From positions 1 to 50,223 of the forward strand of contig CALLXD010000063.1 of the NCBI GenBank assembly GCA_937766455.1: a DNA stretch of 50,223 nucleotides, written 5' to 3'. The notes beneath the pieces are model-generated. The model ran no database searches. It had not been told where the DNA came from and was given only the letters and a program-made list of their open reading frames with translations. A program made the translations under genes and the position numbers. Shown in pieces: positions 26,568 to 35,761 of the stretch; the stretch's first letter is position 1, and each line of letters starts with the position of its first letter. This stretch comes from Vicinamibacterales bacterium. Lineage in GTDB: Bacteria > Acidobacteriota > Vicinamibacteria > Vicinamibacterales > UBA8438.

Positions 26568-28016
26568 GTGTCAGCCACCGAGTCGCACGCTACCGATCTC
26601 TGCGAGTGTACTGCCCGCACCCTCGTCGATCTGATCGGACGTCGGCGTGTGTCGTGTCGAGAGGTGATGACCGCCCATCTGGCTCGAGTCGAGCGTGTCA
26701 ACCCGATGGTCAACGCCATCGTGACGCTGGCGGCGGACGACGCGCTGTTGGAGGCCGACGCCGCCGACGCCGCGCTGGCGCGTGGTGATGCGGTGGGCCC
26801 ACTGCACGGCCTCCCGATCGCGCACAAAGACCTCTTTGTCACCGCGGGCTTGCGCACCACGTTCGGTTCCCGGGTGTTCGCCGACCATGTGCCCTCCGAG
26901 ACGGCCGTCATCGTCGAACGGGAACGTCGGGCCGGCGCCATCACGATCGGCAAGACGAACACGCCGGAGTTCGGAGCCGGGTCCCAGACGTTCAATGAGG
27001 TCTTCGGGGCCACACGCAACCCCTTCGACCTCACCAAGACCTGCGGTGGCAGCAGCGGGGGCGCGGCCGTCGCGCTGGCGACCGGCATGGTGCCGATTGC
27101 CGATGGCAGCGACCTGGGTGGGTCGCTGCGCAACCCGGCGAGCTTCTGCAACGTGGTCGGCCTACGCCCGACACCGGGGCGCGTGCCCAGCTGGCCAGAT
27201 GCGACACCGTGGTTCCCCTTCAGTGTCGCCGGGCCCATGGCCAGAACCGTCGGCGACGTCGCCCTGCTGCTCGACGCTATCGCCGGTTCCGATTCGCGGG
27301 CCCCGCTGTCCGTGGGCATCCCCGCCGCACCCTGCGCGGACGCGCTCGAACGCGATCTGCGTGACGTGCGGGTAGCCTGGAGCCCGGATCTTGGCGGGCT
27401 TCCCGTGGAGCCGGCGGTGACGGCTGTGCTGGAACGCCAACGCGGCGCCTTCGAGGCCCTCGGTTGCTCGGTCGAACACGACTGTCCAGACTTCTCCGGT
27501 GCGGACACCGTCTTCATCACATGGCGCGCCTGGGCCTACGACGCCATGTTTGGCGACACGCTGGACAGACACCCCGGGATGCTGAAGGACACCGTGGTGT
27601 GGAACATCGAGGCGGGGCGCGCTCTCACCGGCCGCGATCTGGCGGACGCCGAGCGTGCGCGCGCGGCGTTGTACGACCGTGTCCGCCGATTCATGACGGA
27701 GTACGAGTTCCTGCTGCTGCCGGTCGCTCAAGTCGTACCATTCGATATCGACCAGCCGTATGTCACCGAGATCAACGGAGAGGCGCTGCCAACGTACCTC
27801 GACTGGATGAAGTCCTGCTACCAGATCAGCGTCACCGGCTTGCCCGCCATGTCGGTCCCGTGCGGCCATACGCCAGAGGGTCTCCCGGTCGGGCTACAGA
27901 TCGTCGGTCGCCCCTTCGACGAACGTGGCGTGCTACAGCTGGCTCATGCGTTCGAGCAGGCCACCGAATGCTGGAGGCGGCGACCGCCTCTGCTCGCGGC
28001 GTTGGCGGAACCCTGA
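26568..28016 (+). CDS. Amidase-signature-family amidase
   Basis: 482 residues, the usual family length, with an intact Ser-cisSer-Lys triad: Lys87 in GLPIAHKDLF, Ser162 in KTCGGSSGGAAVALATGM and Ser186 in DLGGSLRNPA. It hydrolyses an amide or ester (the family includes GatA, indoleacetamide and acetamide hydrolases). With no GatB or GatC nearby and with a divergent C-terminal half, it is a stand-alone amidase of unknown substrate, cytoplasmic (no signal). The GTG start at 26568 lies just nine bases after TATAGA (26554-26559), which would place the transcription start at the start codon; the mRNA may be leaderless. Confidence 0.88.
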   Translation: MSATESHATDLCECTARTLVDLIGRRRVSCREVMTAHLARVERVNPMVNAIVTLAADDALLEADAADAALARGDAVGPLHGLPIAHKDLFVTAGLRTTFGSRVFADHVPSETAVIVERERRAGAITIGKTNTPEFGAGSQTFNEVFGATRNPFDLTKTCGGSSGGAAVALATGMVPIADGSDLGGSLRNPASFCNVVGLRPTPGRVPSWPDATPWFPFSVAGPMARTVGDVALLLDAIAGSDSRAPLSVGIPAAPCADALERDLRDVRVAWSPDLGGLPVEPAVTAVLERQRGAFEALGCSVEHDCPDFSGADTVFITWRAWAYDAMFGDTLDRHPGMLKDTVVWNIEAGRALTGRDLADAERARAALYDRVRRFMTEYEFLLLPVAQVVPFDIDQPYVTEINGEALPTYLDWMKSCYQISVTGLPAMSVPCGHTPEGLPVGLQIVGRPFDERGVLQLAHAFEQATECWRRRPPLLAALAEP

Positions 28017-28170
28017 TCGCTGGGCCCACGCCCGCGGGACCTGGCCCACTATGGCATCCGGTGACTGGAAGTGGTACAACCGCCATCACGACTCGTCATT
28101 CCACACGGTTGTCGGCCACCAGCGCGTTGCAGGTGGCGGCGACTGCGGTTATCGGCAGAGAGAGGCACAC

Positions 28171-30348
28171 ATGCGCATGACACTCACTCGGTGGCTCAGC
28201 GTCATTGGCATCGCGATCCTCATGGCGGTTGGCCTGGCCGTGACGGGGCCAGACGTCACCGCCCAGGTTGCGGCTGATGCCGACGACATCGCGGGCACCG
28301 TCCGTGGGACTGGCGGACCAGAAGCCGGGGTCTGGGTCATCGCGGAGACGCACGACCTGGCGACGCTGTTCCGGAAGATCGTGGTGACCGACGGTGCTGG
28401 TCGATATGTGGTGCCAGACCTGCCGCCGGCCAACTACAACGTGTGGGTCCGCGGCTATGGCCTGAAGGACTCTGACCCGGTCTCCGGCTCCCCGGGCACC
28501 GCCCTCGACCTGCGGGTTGCGCAGGCGGCAAGTCCCCGTGAGGCGGCCCAGGTGTACCCCGCCAACTACTGGTATTCGCTAGTCGAGGTCCCCCCGTCGA
28601 GCGCCTTTCCCGGAACGGGAGACGGCGGCAATGGTATTTCGACAGGTATGCAGAACCAGGCGCAGTGGGTCGACGGCCTCAAGCAAGGTTGCCAGCTGTG
28701 TCATCAGCTGGGGAACCAGGCGACCCGGGAAGTCTTGAACCCGAGCGAGTTCGACTCAACGGAGGCCGCCTGGGCGCATCGCGTGCAAGCGGGTCAGCGC
28801 GGCGCCATGATGAGCGGTGGGCTGCGTCGTTTCGGCGAGGATCGTGTGGTGTCCATGTATGCCGACTGGACCGACCGCATCATGGCTGGTGAGGTCCCTG
28901 CGGCCCCGCCGCGTCCGCAGGGACGAGAGCGCGACGTCGTGCTCACCATGTGGGAGTGGGGCGGCCCGACCGGCTATATCCACGATGAGGTCGCGACGGA
29001 CAAGCGCAACCCCCGCGTCAATGCGGACGGTCCGATTTACGGCGTCGAGTTCGCCAGCGACCACCTGGTGTGGGTAGACCCGAACACGAACGAGGCGCGC
29101 CAGGTGAAGATCCCGGTGCGAGACACCCCGGGCGAGGGCGATTTCACCTCGTACATCTCGAACGAGATGCCGGAACCATCGATGTACTGGGGCGACGAAG
29201 TCATCTGGGACAACCCGGGGAACCCCCACAATCCGATGATGGATGGGCAAGGTCGGGTGTGGATGACCCATCAAATTCGAGGTCCGGGCAACCCGGCCTG
29301 GTGCCAGTCTGGCTCCACCAACCCCTACGCGCAGCACTACCCGCTACGGCGCGCGGCCAGGCACATCGCCTTCTACGACCCGGCGAGTGAAGAGGTCGGC
29401 CTGATCGACACCTGTTTCAACACGCATCACCTGCAGTTCGGCCACGAGGACAGCGAGCGCTTGTATCTGAGTTCTGTCGGTCCAGTCATCGGGTGGCTCG
29501 ACGTGGAGGTGTACGAAGAAACCGGCGACGCGCAGGCGGCCCAGGGCTGGTGCCCGATCATCGTCGACACGAACGGCGACGGCCGGATTGGCGACTGGGT
29601 CAGCCGGGCCGACGAGCTGGATCCGACCAAAGACAAGGAACTGGGGCGCGGGTGGTACGGCATCGTGCCAGACCCGACCGAAGACCACGTAGTGTGGGCC
29701 GCCTCTGGCGGTGTGCCGGGACAAATCGTGCGCCTGGAGATTGGCGACAATCCCCCTGAGACCTGCATCGCTGAGTACTACCAGCCGCCGTTCGACAACG
29801 CGGACGCACCAATTCAGGGCTACTCACCACGCGGCATCGACATCACGACCGACGGCATCATCTGGACCGCGCTCTCAGGGAGTGGCCATATGGCCAGCTT
29901 CGACCGAAGCAAATGCGCCGTGCTGAACGGCCCCACGGCGATCGGGCAGCACTGCCCGGAGGGATGGTCGCTCTTTGCCACGCCTGGTCCCCAGATGAAG
30001 GGTGTGACCGACCATGGCAGCGCCGACTTTCACTATTACAGCTGGGTCGATCAGCACGACACACTCGGGCTCGGAGATAACGTGCCGATCGCCACCGGCA
30101 GCACGTCTGACTCGTTGCTCGCCTTCCTGCCGGAGCAGGAGGAGTATGTGGTCATGCGGGTTCCGTACCCGCTGGGCTTCTACTCGCGCGGCATGGACGG
30201 GCGGATCGATGACCCGGATGCCGGATGGAAGGGACGGGCGGTCTGGGCTGACTACGGCACCAACGCTGTGTGGCACAACGAGGGCGGCAAGGGGACGCAG
30301 GGTAATTTGGTGAAGTTCCAGGTCCGACCAAATCCACTCGCACACTAG
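28171..30348 (+). CDS. Exported protein: carboxypeptidase-regulatory domain, c-type haem site and lyase-like propeller
   Basis: 725 residues from ATG 28171 (AGAGAGG upstream). A signal peptide (SVIGIAILMAVGLAVTGPDVTAQ) is followed by a carboxypeptidase-regulatory-like domain (IAGTVRGTGGPEAGVWVIAE...GRYVVPDLPPANYNVWVRGY). Then comes a single haem-c motif, CQLCH, in a segment with the possible distal ligand Met in RGAMMSGGLRRF. The last ~430 residues form a beta-propeller akin to virginiamycin-B-lyase/SMP-30 folds (YGVEFASDHLVWVDPNTNEARQ, RGIDITTDGIIWTALSGSG). Such fusions recur in Acidobacteriota, with no assigned function that I know of; a periplasmic haem-linked oxidoreductase is plausible. 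A stem-loop lies just downstream. Confidence 0.82.
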   Translation: MRMTLTRWLSVIGIAILMAVGLAVTGPDVTAQVAADADDIAGTVRGTGGPEAGVWVIAETHDLATLFRKIVVTDGAGRYVVPDLPPANYNVWVRGYGLKDSDPVSGSPGTALDLRVAQAASPREAAQVYPANYWYSLVEVPPSSAFPGTGDGGNGISTGMQNQAQWVDGLKQGCQLCHQLGNQATREVLNPSEFDSTEAAWAHRVQAGQRGAMMSGGLRRFGEDRVVSMYADWTDRIMAGEVPAAPPRPQGRERDVVLTMWEWGGPTGYIHDEVATDKRNPRVNADGPIYGVEFASDHLVWVDPNTNEARQVKIPVRDTPGEGDFTSYISNEMPEPSMYWGDEVIWDNPGNPHNPMMDGQGRVWMTHQIRGPGNPAWCQSGSTNPYAQHYPLRRAARHIAFYDPASEEVGLIDTCFNTHHLQFGHEDSERLYLSSVGPVIGWLDVEVYEETGDAQAAQGWCPIIVDTNGDGRIGDWVSRADELDPTKDKELGRGWYGIVPDPTEDHVVWAASGGVPGQIVRLEIGDNPPETCIAEYYQPPFDNADAPIQGYSPRGIDITTDGIIWTALSGSGHMASFDRSKCAVLNGPTAIGQHCPEGWSLFATPGPQMKGVTDHGSADFHYYSWVDQHDTLGLGDNVPIATGSTSDSLLAFLPEQEEYVVMRVPYPLGFYSRGMDGRIDDPDAGWKGRAVWADYGTNAVWHNEGGKGTQGNLVKFQVRPNPLAH

Positions 30349-30378
30349 GACTCAGACGGAGCCATCACACGAACCTCG

Positions 30379-30420
30379 GTGGCGACAGAGCGGGGACGCG
30401 GTGCCCCACTCTGTCGCCAC
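30379..30420. terminator. Long stem-loop after the haem/propeller gene, possible terminator
   Basis: A 12-bp perfect stem, GTGGCGACAGAG (30379-30390) pairing with 30409-30420, continues after one mismatch with GGGG/CCCC (30392-30395 with 30404-30407), closing on an 8-base loop. There is no T-run, so it would be a factor-dependent terminator or an mRNA 3' stabiliser. It lies 30 bases after the upstream stop codon. Confidence 0.6.
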
Positions 30421-30595
30421 GGTCCGCGCAGTGCGGTGAAGCCGCGCAGGTGGGCCGCTCCGTCCCCCATGCCCTCCGGCGCGGGCACCATTCCTGCCGC
30501 CCGCTTCGTATCTGGACGACCTGAGAGATAAGATCCCCGCGGGCCGTGCCGCGTGTGAATGAGGCCGTACCGCTCGTCGAGACCCCGCCGCAGAC

Positions 30596-31768
30596 ATGAC
30601 CGACGCCACCCCACAGTTGGAGCCCCCCGACGACGACCTGGCGTTGGTGCTCGTCGGGGGTGGGGCGCGCGCGGCCTATCAGGTCGGGTTTCTCCGTGCG
30701 CTGGTCGCCAAACACCCGACGCTGAACCTCCCGATTATCACCGGCACGTCGGCCGGTGCCATCAACGCGACCTATCTCGCTTCCCGGGTGGGCCCACTGA
30801 GCGAAGCGGTGGGCGGGCTGGTAGAGCTTTGGCGAAAGCAGCGAGTGGAAGAGGTCTTCCGAGTCGATGGCCTCTCCCTGCTGGGCCTGCTCCTCAGGTG
30901 GGGTCTGCGTCTGGTCTCAGGCGGCGGCATTCTGGCACCCGAGGTGCGGGGCCTACTCGACACCGCCCCGCTGCGCCGTTTTCTCGAACGCACGCTGGAA
31001 CCGACCGCCAACGGTGAATTCGTAGGCATTGCCCGCAATATTGCCGCTCGACGGCTCCGCGCCGTGGCCATCACCACCAGCAGCTACACCACGGGTCAAT
31101 CGGTGGTCTGGGTGCAAGGCGCCGACATCGAGAATTGGGAACGCGCGAACCGTCGCAGCCGAAAAACCGCCATCACCATCGAGCATGTGATGGCGTCGGC
31201 CGCATTGCCACTGTTTTTTCCTGCCATCAAGCTGGGCGACGGCTGGTATGGCGACGGCGGCATCCGGATGCTCGCCCCGTGCTCGCCCGCCATCCATCTC
31301 GGCGCACGACGGATCCTGGCCATCTCGAACCGCTGCCGAAGCAGTATGGAGGAGGCAGACCGGCCGGTCATCCGGCAATATCCGCCCCCGGCGCAGATTG
31401 CCGGGCAAATGATCCAGTCGATGTTTCTGGACGGTCTAGACCGCGATGCGTTCAACCTGGAGCGATTGAACGGGCTTCTCTCAACGCTGCCTGAGACCGA
31501 GCGTCAGGGATTGCGGCCAGTCGACCTGGTCGTCATACGGCCCTCCCGAGACCTGGGACGGCTGGCCGGCGAATTCGAGCCACAACTGCCGTGGCTGTTT
31601 CGCCACTTGACCCGCAGTCTGGGGTCGCGTGAAACGGCGAGTCCGGACCTGCTGAGCCTGCTGATGTTCCAGGAAAACTACATTGACCGCCTGATGGAGA
31701 TCGGCGCCGAAGACGCCGAGACGGAAGGCGACCGGGTCGCCGCGCTGCTCGAGCGACGACCTCAATGA
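30596..31768 (+). CDS. Patatin-like phospholipase
   Basis: 390 residues with the bacterial patatin fold: the oxyanion loop GGGARAAYQVG (21-31), the nucleophile elbow GTSAG (50-54, Ser52) and the catalytic Asp in WYGDGGIRM. These form the Ser-Asp dyad of patatin-like acyl hydrolases. GGGARAAYQVG has Ala-Arg where many members have GGAxKG, a common variant in the RssA/YchK-like branch. The C-terminal ~130 residues are helical and partly unassigned. No signal peptide, so a cytoplasmic or peripheral membrane phospholipase is expected. It is convergent with the DUF4920 gene (24 bp). Confidence 0.88.
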   Translation: MTDATPQLEPPDDDLALVLVGGGARAAYQVGFLRALVAKHPTLNLPIITGTSAGAINATYLASRVGPLSEAVGGLVELWRKQRVEEVFRVDGLSLLGLLLRWGLRLVSGGGILAPEVRGLLDTAPLRRFLERTLEPTANGEFVGIARNIAARRLRAVAITTSSYTTGQSVVWVQGADIENWERANRRSRKTAITIEHVMASAALPLFFPAIKLGDGWYGDGGIRMLAPCSPAIHLGARRILAISNRCRSSMEEADRPVIRQYPPPAQIAGQMIQSMFLDGLDRDAFNLERLNGLLSTLPETERQGLRPVDLVVIRPSRDLGRLAGEFEPQLPWLFRHLTRSLGSRETASPDLLSLLMFQENYIDRLMEIGAEDAETEGDRVAALLERRPQ

Positions 31769-31792
31769 ACCGGTACCGATGGGGTGGCCCGG

Positions 31793-32281
31793 CTAGCGCC
31801 GCAACTCGACGCCCTGCGCGAGGAAGCTGACCTCCGTGGCGGTGCCGTCGGCGTGTCGCGTCAGCGCGACACCCTCCGCGATCAGGTGGTCCGCGTCTTT
31901 CTTCGAGAACAGATTCGTCTCGAAGACACCCTCAAGCCGAGCATCTGCGCCCTGCGAGTCGGTGGGCATGAAGAACGCGTAGTCCTTGAACGTCACCCGG
32001 ATGCCGCGGTCGGCACCCTTCGGGGACACCTCCATCCAGCACCCTTTGGCCTGACAGACCTTCTGCACGGCACCTTCCAAGATGACCGTCTGGTCCGTGT
32101 ACGCGTCCACCGACTGGAGCGCCTCCGCCAGGTCGACCGTCGGAGAGTTGCCCAGTGCGGCACCCCGGGCGATGACAGCATCTTGTGCCGCAGCCAGGGC
32201 CGGACCCGATACTGTCAGCGCGCAGACGCCGGCCACACGGAGCGCGACTCCCAAAGCGTGTTGCATACGTGAGTAGGACAT
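31793..32281 (-). CDS. DUF4920-domain exported protein
   Basis: 162 residues. ATG 32281 has AGGAG seven bases upstream. A signal peptide (VAGVCALTVSGPALAAAQD) leads into a DUF4920 domain: TVILEGAVQKVCQAKGCWMEVS contains the conserved Cys-x4-Cys-Trp pair, and GIRVTFKDYAFFMP and LEGVFETNLFSKKDADHLIAEG follow. Proteins of this family look like small OB-fold-like periplasmic metal or redox proteins; function is unproven. The gene is divergent from the CLECH-haem protein, with only 56 bases between starts, so the two may share a regulatory region. Confidence 0.83.
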   Translation of the reverse strand: MSYSRMQHALGVALRVAGVCALTVSGPALAAAQDAVIARGAALGNSPTVDLAEALQSVDAYTDQTVILEGAVQKVCQAKGCWMEVSPKGADRGIRVTFKDYAFFMPTDSQGADARLEGVFETNLFSKKDADHLIAEGVALTRHADGTATEVSFLAQGVELRR

Positions 32282-32337
32282 TACAAACTCCTGTCTACGA
32301 TGAGATGTCGCATCATCGTATCAGCTTGCTCGGAACC

Positions 32338-33621
32338 ATGGTGACATCCCACGAGACCGTCGCGTTCAGAGCCATCCCTGCGCTGGCGTCCCTCGTGGCC
32401 GCTATGTTGCCGCACGTCAGCGCGGCCCAGCCGGTAGCGCGACTCGCCGTGTCCCTGACACACCCCGCGATCGAGTACGGCACTCGGCCACGAACCGACC
32501 GCGTCGCTCAACTCGACGCGCGGTTGCGCGGTGGGACGACGACACTGGATTTCGACCGCCAGCACGGGTATCTCCGGGCGTTGCTTGAGGCGCTCAATGT
32601 CCCGGTCGAATCACAGAGCCTGGTGTTCTCGAAGACCAGCCTGCAAGATGGCTTCATCACCCCCCGGACTCCGCGCGCCGTCTACTTCACCGACGACATC
32701 TCCGTGGCATGGATTCCAGGGGCGCCAGTCATCGAGATCGCGGCTCACGACCCACGACAGGGGGTCATGTTTTACGTCCTCCGCCAACAGGTCATCCCGG
32801 CGCCACCCTTCGAGCGGCCACGGACGTGTCTCGAGTGCCACATTTCGACCACGACACTCGGCGTGCCGGGGCTGGCCGTGGGCAGCACAGTCGTCGACGA
32901 CACAGGGGTCCCGTTCACGGCGATCCCGGTCGATCACCGCACCGCCATCGACCAGCGATGGGGCGGCTGGTATGTCACGGGCGACACGGGGGAGGGCCCG
33001 CATGTCGGCAACACGGTGGCGACGGACCGCACCAACCCAATCCTGGAGGTCGCGCCCCACAATCTGAATCTGCCGACGGCCGACGGCCGCATCGATGCTG
33101 ACAAATACCTCACCCCCTACAGCGACGTCGCAGCGCTGATGGTGCTCGAGCATCAGACCCACATGACGAACCTGCTCACCCTGGCCGGGTGGCAATTCCG
33201 CGTCGCGGCGGAGGACGGCCGTGACCCTGGACTCGCTGGCACTGTCGACGCGCTCGTGGACTACATGCTCTTCGTCGACGAGGCGCACATGGACGACGCG
33301 ATTCGGGGTTCGGCCGGTTTCGAGGCGGAGTTCGAGCAGCGCGGCCCCTTCGACGCTGCCGGCCGAACCCTGCGGGCACTCGATCTCACGGCACGGACCT
33401 TCCGATATCCGTGCAGCTACATGATCTACAGCGCCGCCTTTGACGCGCTCCCGGAGCAGGCCCGCGACGCGATCTACGCGCGGTTGTGGCAGGTGCTCTC
33501 CGGCGCGGATACGCAGACGCGCTACGCCCGCCTCTCGCTCGACGACCGGCAGGCGGTGGTGGAGATACTGAGAGAGACCAAACCCGGATTGCCCCGCTAC
33601 TTCGAGTCGCCTCCGCGGTAG
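32338..33621 (+). CDS. Exported protein with one c-type haem motif
   Basis: 427 residues from ATG 32338 (an in-frame ATG at 32305 is equally possible). A signal peptide (AIPALASLVAAMLPHVSAAQ) precedes a domain with a single haem-binding CLECH in RPRTCLECHISTTTLGVPG. The protein is otherwise unlike a standard cytochrome c: it is large and contains conserved-looking stretches such as GWYVTGDTGEGPHVGN, YLTPYSDVAALMVLEHQTHMTNL and FRYPCSYMIYSAAFDALPE. Homologues occur in Acidobacteriota and Planctomycetes as hypothetical proteins. A periplasmic haem protein is well supported; its redox partner and role are not known. Confidence 0.7.
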   Translation: MVTSHETVAFRAIPALASLVAAMLPHVSAAQPVARLAVSLTHPAIEYGTRPRTDRVAQLDARLRGGTTTLDFDRQHGYLRALLEALNVPVESQSLVFSKTSLQDGFITPRTPRAVYFTDDISVAWIPGAPVIEIAAHDPRQGVMFYVLRQQVIPAPPFERPRTCLECHISTTTLGVPGLAVGSTVVDDTGVPFTAIPVDHRTAIDQRWGGWYVTGDTGEGPHVGNTVATDRTNPILEVAPHNLNLPTADGRIDADKYLTPYSDVAALMVLEHQTHMTNLLTLAGWQFRVAAEDGRDPGLAGTVDALVDYMLFVDEAHMDDAIRGSAGFEAEFEQRGPFDAAGRTLRALDLTARTFRYPCSYMIYSAAFDALPEQARDAIYARLWQVLSGADTQTRYARLSLDDRQAVVEILRETKPGLPRYFESPPR

Positions 33622-33821
33622 ACCGCGTTCCGCCGACCAGGTTCGATCCGTCTTCTGGTCCACACGGCCCGACTGCCGTCGTTCACCCCGCATGGCCGCG
33701 GCCCTCCAGCCTCCCGCGGCGACTCGTCGGCCGAGGTTGGAACCTGAGACGTGCTGAATCCGTTATCTAGACAGACGAACCATATCGGCCGGGCGGATCC
33801 ACTCGAGACTGGAGGGACACA

Positions 33822-34550
33822 GTGCACGTATTGACTGGATTGCGGGTAGCGGCGGTGCTCACAGCGACGACAATGACGACCGGCTGCCTGCTCGGCTTCG
33901 CCAGCGTGGAGGGCTCTGGCAACATCGTGACGCTACGGCCTGATCTCGCCGGGTTCACAGAGGTGTCGGCGGGCAGCGGGGCTCGGACGCGCATCGTCGC
34001 CGGCGACGACTACTCCGTCGTGGTCCGGATTGACGACAACTTGCAGGATGACGTCCGGGTCGAGGTCGAAGACGGCCGGCTGCACATCGGGATGCGGTCG
34101 ATGTTCAACTACCGGAACCGCCACTTCGAAGTCGACGTCACGCTGCCGGATCTCGCCGCGGTGTCTGTGAGTGGCGGGGCCCGGGCGGTGCTGTCCGGGT
34201 TCGACCTCGACCATGCGATGGATGCCCGTGTGTCTGGTGGTGCCAGGCTCGCGGGCGCGCTGGACGCAGCCCGCCTCTCCATGACCGCGTCAGGCGGTGC
34301 CCGCGCCGAGCTGGCCGGCACCGCGGAGTCGGTCACCGTACGTGGGAGCGGCGGCAGCCGTACCGACCTGTCGTCCTTCACGGCTGCGTCGGTGGACGTA
34401 TCGCTCAGCGGCGGGAGCCGTGCCGATGTGTACGCAACGCAGGTACTCACGGGCGGCGTCAACGGTGGCGCCAGAGTGACCTACGACGGCGCGCCGGTCA
34501 CCATCGATGTCGGGCGGAGCGGCGACGGCCGGGTCAGCGCTAGAAAATAG
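33822..34550 (+). CDS. DUF2807 (GIN-domain) beta-helix lipoprotein
   Basis: 242 residues starting at GTG 33822, with GGAGGG six bases upstream. The N-terminal TTGC is a lipobox, so it is a lipoprotein. The DUF2807 'putative auto-transporter adhesin head' domain is seen as GFTEVSAGSGARTRIV, HFEVDVTLPDLAAVSVSGGARAVLSG and then a ladder of SGGAR/SGGSR turns (RVSGGARLAG, TASGGARAELAG, RGSGGSRTDLSS, SLSGGSRADVYA, GVNGGARVTYDG) spaced about 20 residues apart, giving a right-handed beta-helix. The role is unknown, probably at the cell envelope. Its last 11 bases overlap the 3' end of the convergent cyclase gene. Confidence 0.85.
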   Translation: MHVLTGLRVAAVLTATTMTTGCLLGFASVEGSGNIVTLRPDLAGFTEVSAGSGARTRIVAGDDYSVVVRIDDNLQDDVRVEVEDGRLHIGMRSMFNYRNRHFEVDVTLPDLAAVSVSGGARAVLSGFDLDHAMDARVSGGARLAGALDAARLSMTASGGARAELAGTAESVTVRGSGGSRTDLSSFTAASVDVSLSGGSRADVYATQVLTGGVNGGARVTYDGAPVTIDVGRSGDGRVSARK

Positions 34551-35613
34551 CCAGCGCGTTTACCGGAGACCCCGTGCCCGTTTCCACCGCGAGCGGCGCG
34601 GCGACGAGCATGAATTCCCATCGATTCTGGGCCGCAGCGGTTTCCGCCAGCGCCTCGAGGTCCTGGTTGTCGAACAGATCCACCCCCATGGCGACGATCG
34701 TGAGTTGGTGCACCGGCAGTGGTACTCCCTCGATCTGCGATGGCACGACGTCGGCAGCCACGTCGCTCCCCAGGAACGACACGTCTCGGGCTTTGACCCA
34801 TGGCATCGTCGACGCGTGCAAGCCGGCCGCGCCCTGCGAGACATTCCACGGACCCAGCTCGGCCCGGCGGGCCCACCGCCCGGTGCGGATGAAGATGGCA
34901 TCGCCGGGTCGCACCGTGACGCCCGCCATCTCTTCCCAGGCCTCGAGATCCTCCTGGTAAATCGGTGTCCCCGGTTCCAGGTAGTCCACCCCCTTCAGCC
35001 GTGGAATGTCGAACAGGATGCCACGCGTGACCACGCCCCCGTGCAAGTTGATGATCGACGCGTTCGAACATCCCGCCTCGGTGACCGTGTCCTGCGACAC
35101 GCCGTTGTACATCTGCCCCTTGTAGAAAATGTGGCAGAGCGAGTCGAGATGGCTGTGCGAGTAGCCGTGGTAGCTGATGGTGTAGCTGTCACTCACGCTC
35201 GCGTAGAAGGCGGGCTCCGCGGTCGCTTCCGGCACATTCAAGATGCGACGCTGAAACGGTGACGAGACGTCGGCCGCCTCCTCGGTCAGCAAGGGGTGCT
35301 CAAGTGACACGGTAATCCCCTCCGTGGCCAGCGCGATCGCTTCCAGACGCTTGGCGGGGGTGATGAGATTCGCCGCCCCGAGCTGGTCGTCCGCGCCCCA
35401 GCGCCCCCAATTTGACAACTCCTCCATCAGCCGCTCGACGTCAGCCAGGTCGAGATCGTGCGACTCGGGCGGCACGACAGGCGGGGTATAGCTCGGCGCC
35501 GCCGGGGCCGACGGTTCCGTCGTCACCACCGGCGCCGCCGCCGAGGGGGCGCACGTGACGCAGGCCAGGGCCAATCCCGTAAGAGCTCCACGAAAGCACC
35601 GACGTCGTTGCAT
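34540..35613 (-). CDS. Cyclase-family metal hydrolase, second paralogue, exported
   Basis: 357 residues from ATG 35613 (AAGAGG upstream). It begins with a signal sequence ([20 protein letters not shown]), followed by a Pro/Ala-rich linker. The catalytic domain has [65 protein letters not shown] and the end [23 protein letters not shown]. It lines up over its whole length with the gene at 22144-23151, including [21 protein letters not shown] versus [22 protein letters not shown], so both arose by duplication. The substrate is unknown. It is divergent from isocitrate dehydrogenase. Confidence 0.87.
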   Translation of the reverse strand: MQRRRCFRGALTGLALACVTCAPSAAAPVVTTEPSAPAAPSYTPPVVPPESHDLDLADVERLMEELSNWGRWGADDQLGAANLITPAKRLEAIALATEGITVSLEHPLLTEEAADVSSPFQRRILNVPEATAEPAFYASVSDSYTISYHGYSHSHLDSLCHIFYKGQMYNGVSQDTVTEAGCSNASIINLHGGVVTRGILFDIPRLKGVDYLEPGTPIYQEDLEAWEEMAGVTVRPGDAIFIRTGRWARRAELGPWNVSQGAAGLHASTMPWVKARDVSFLGSDVAADVVPSQIEGVPLPVHQLTIVAMGVDLFDNQDLEALAETAAAQNRWEFMLVAAPLAVETGTGSPVNALAIF

Positions 35614-35761
35614 CACATACCTCTTCAGACATCCCCGGCAGCGAACGCCGCGGCGGGACGATTTCCAGAGCCGGGTCAATGACCGAGCTAAAACTCAAGC
35701 AGTGCGGTACGATAACAGGTTCTCACGGAGCCGCGTCACCCTATCGATATCAAGGACTGCT

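Noticed and set aside
26459-27520. Minus-strand extension of the DUF3047 frame across the amidase gene
   Set aside because: The extension is Ser/Arg/Ala-rich shadow sequence; a signal peptide and GAGG site define the start at 26458.
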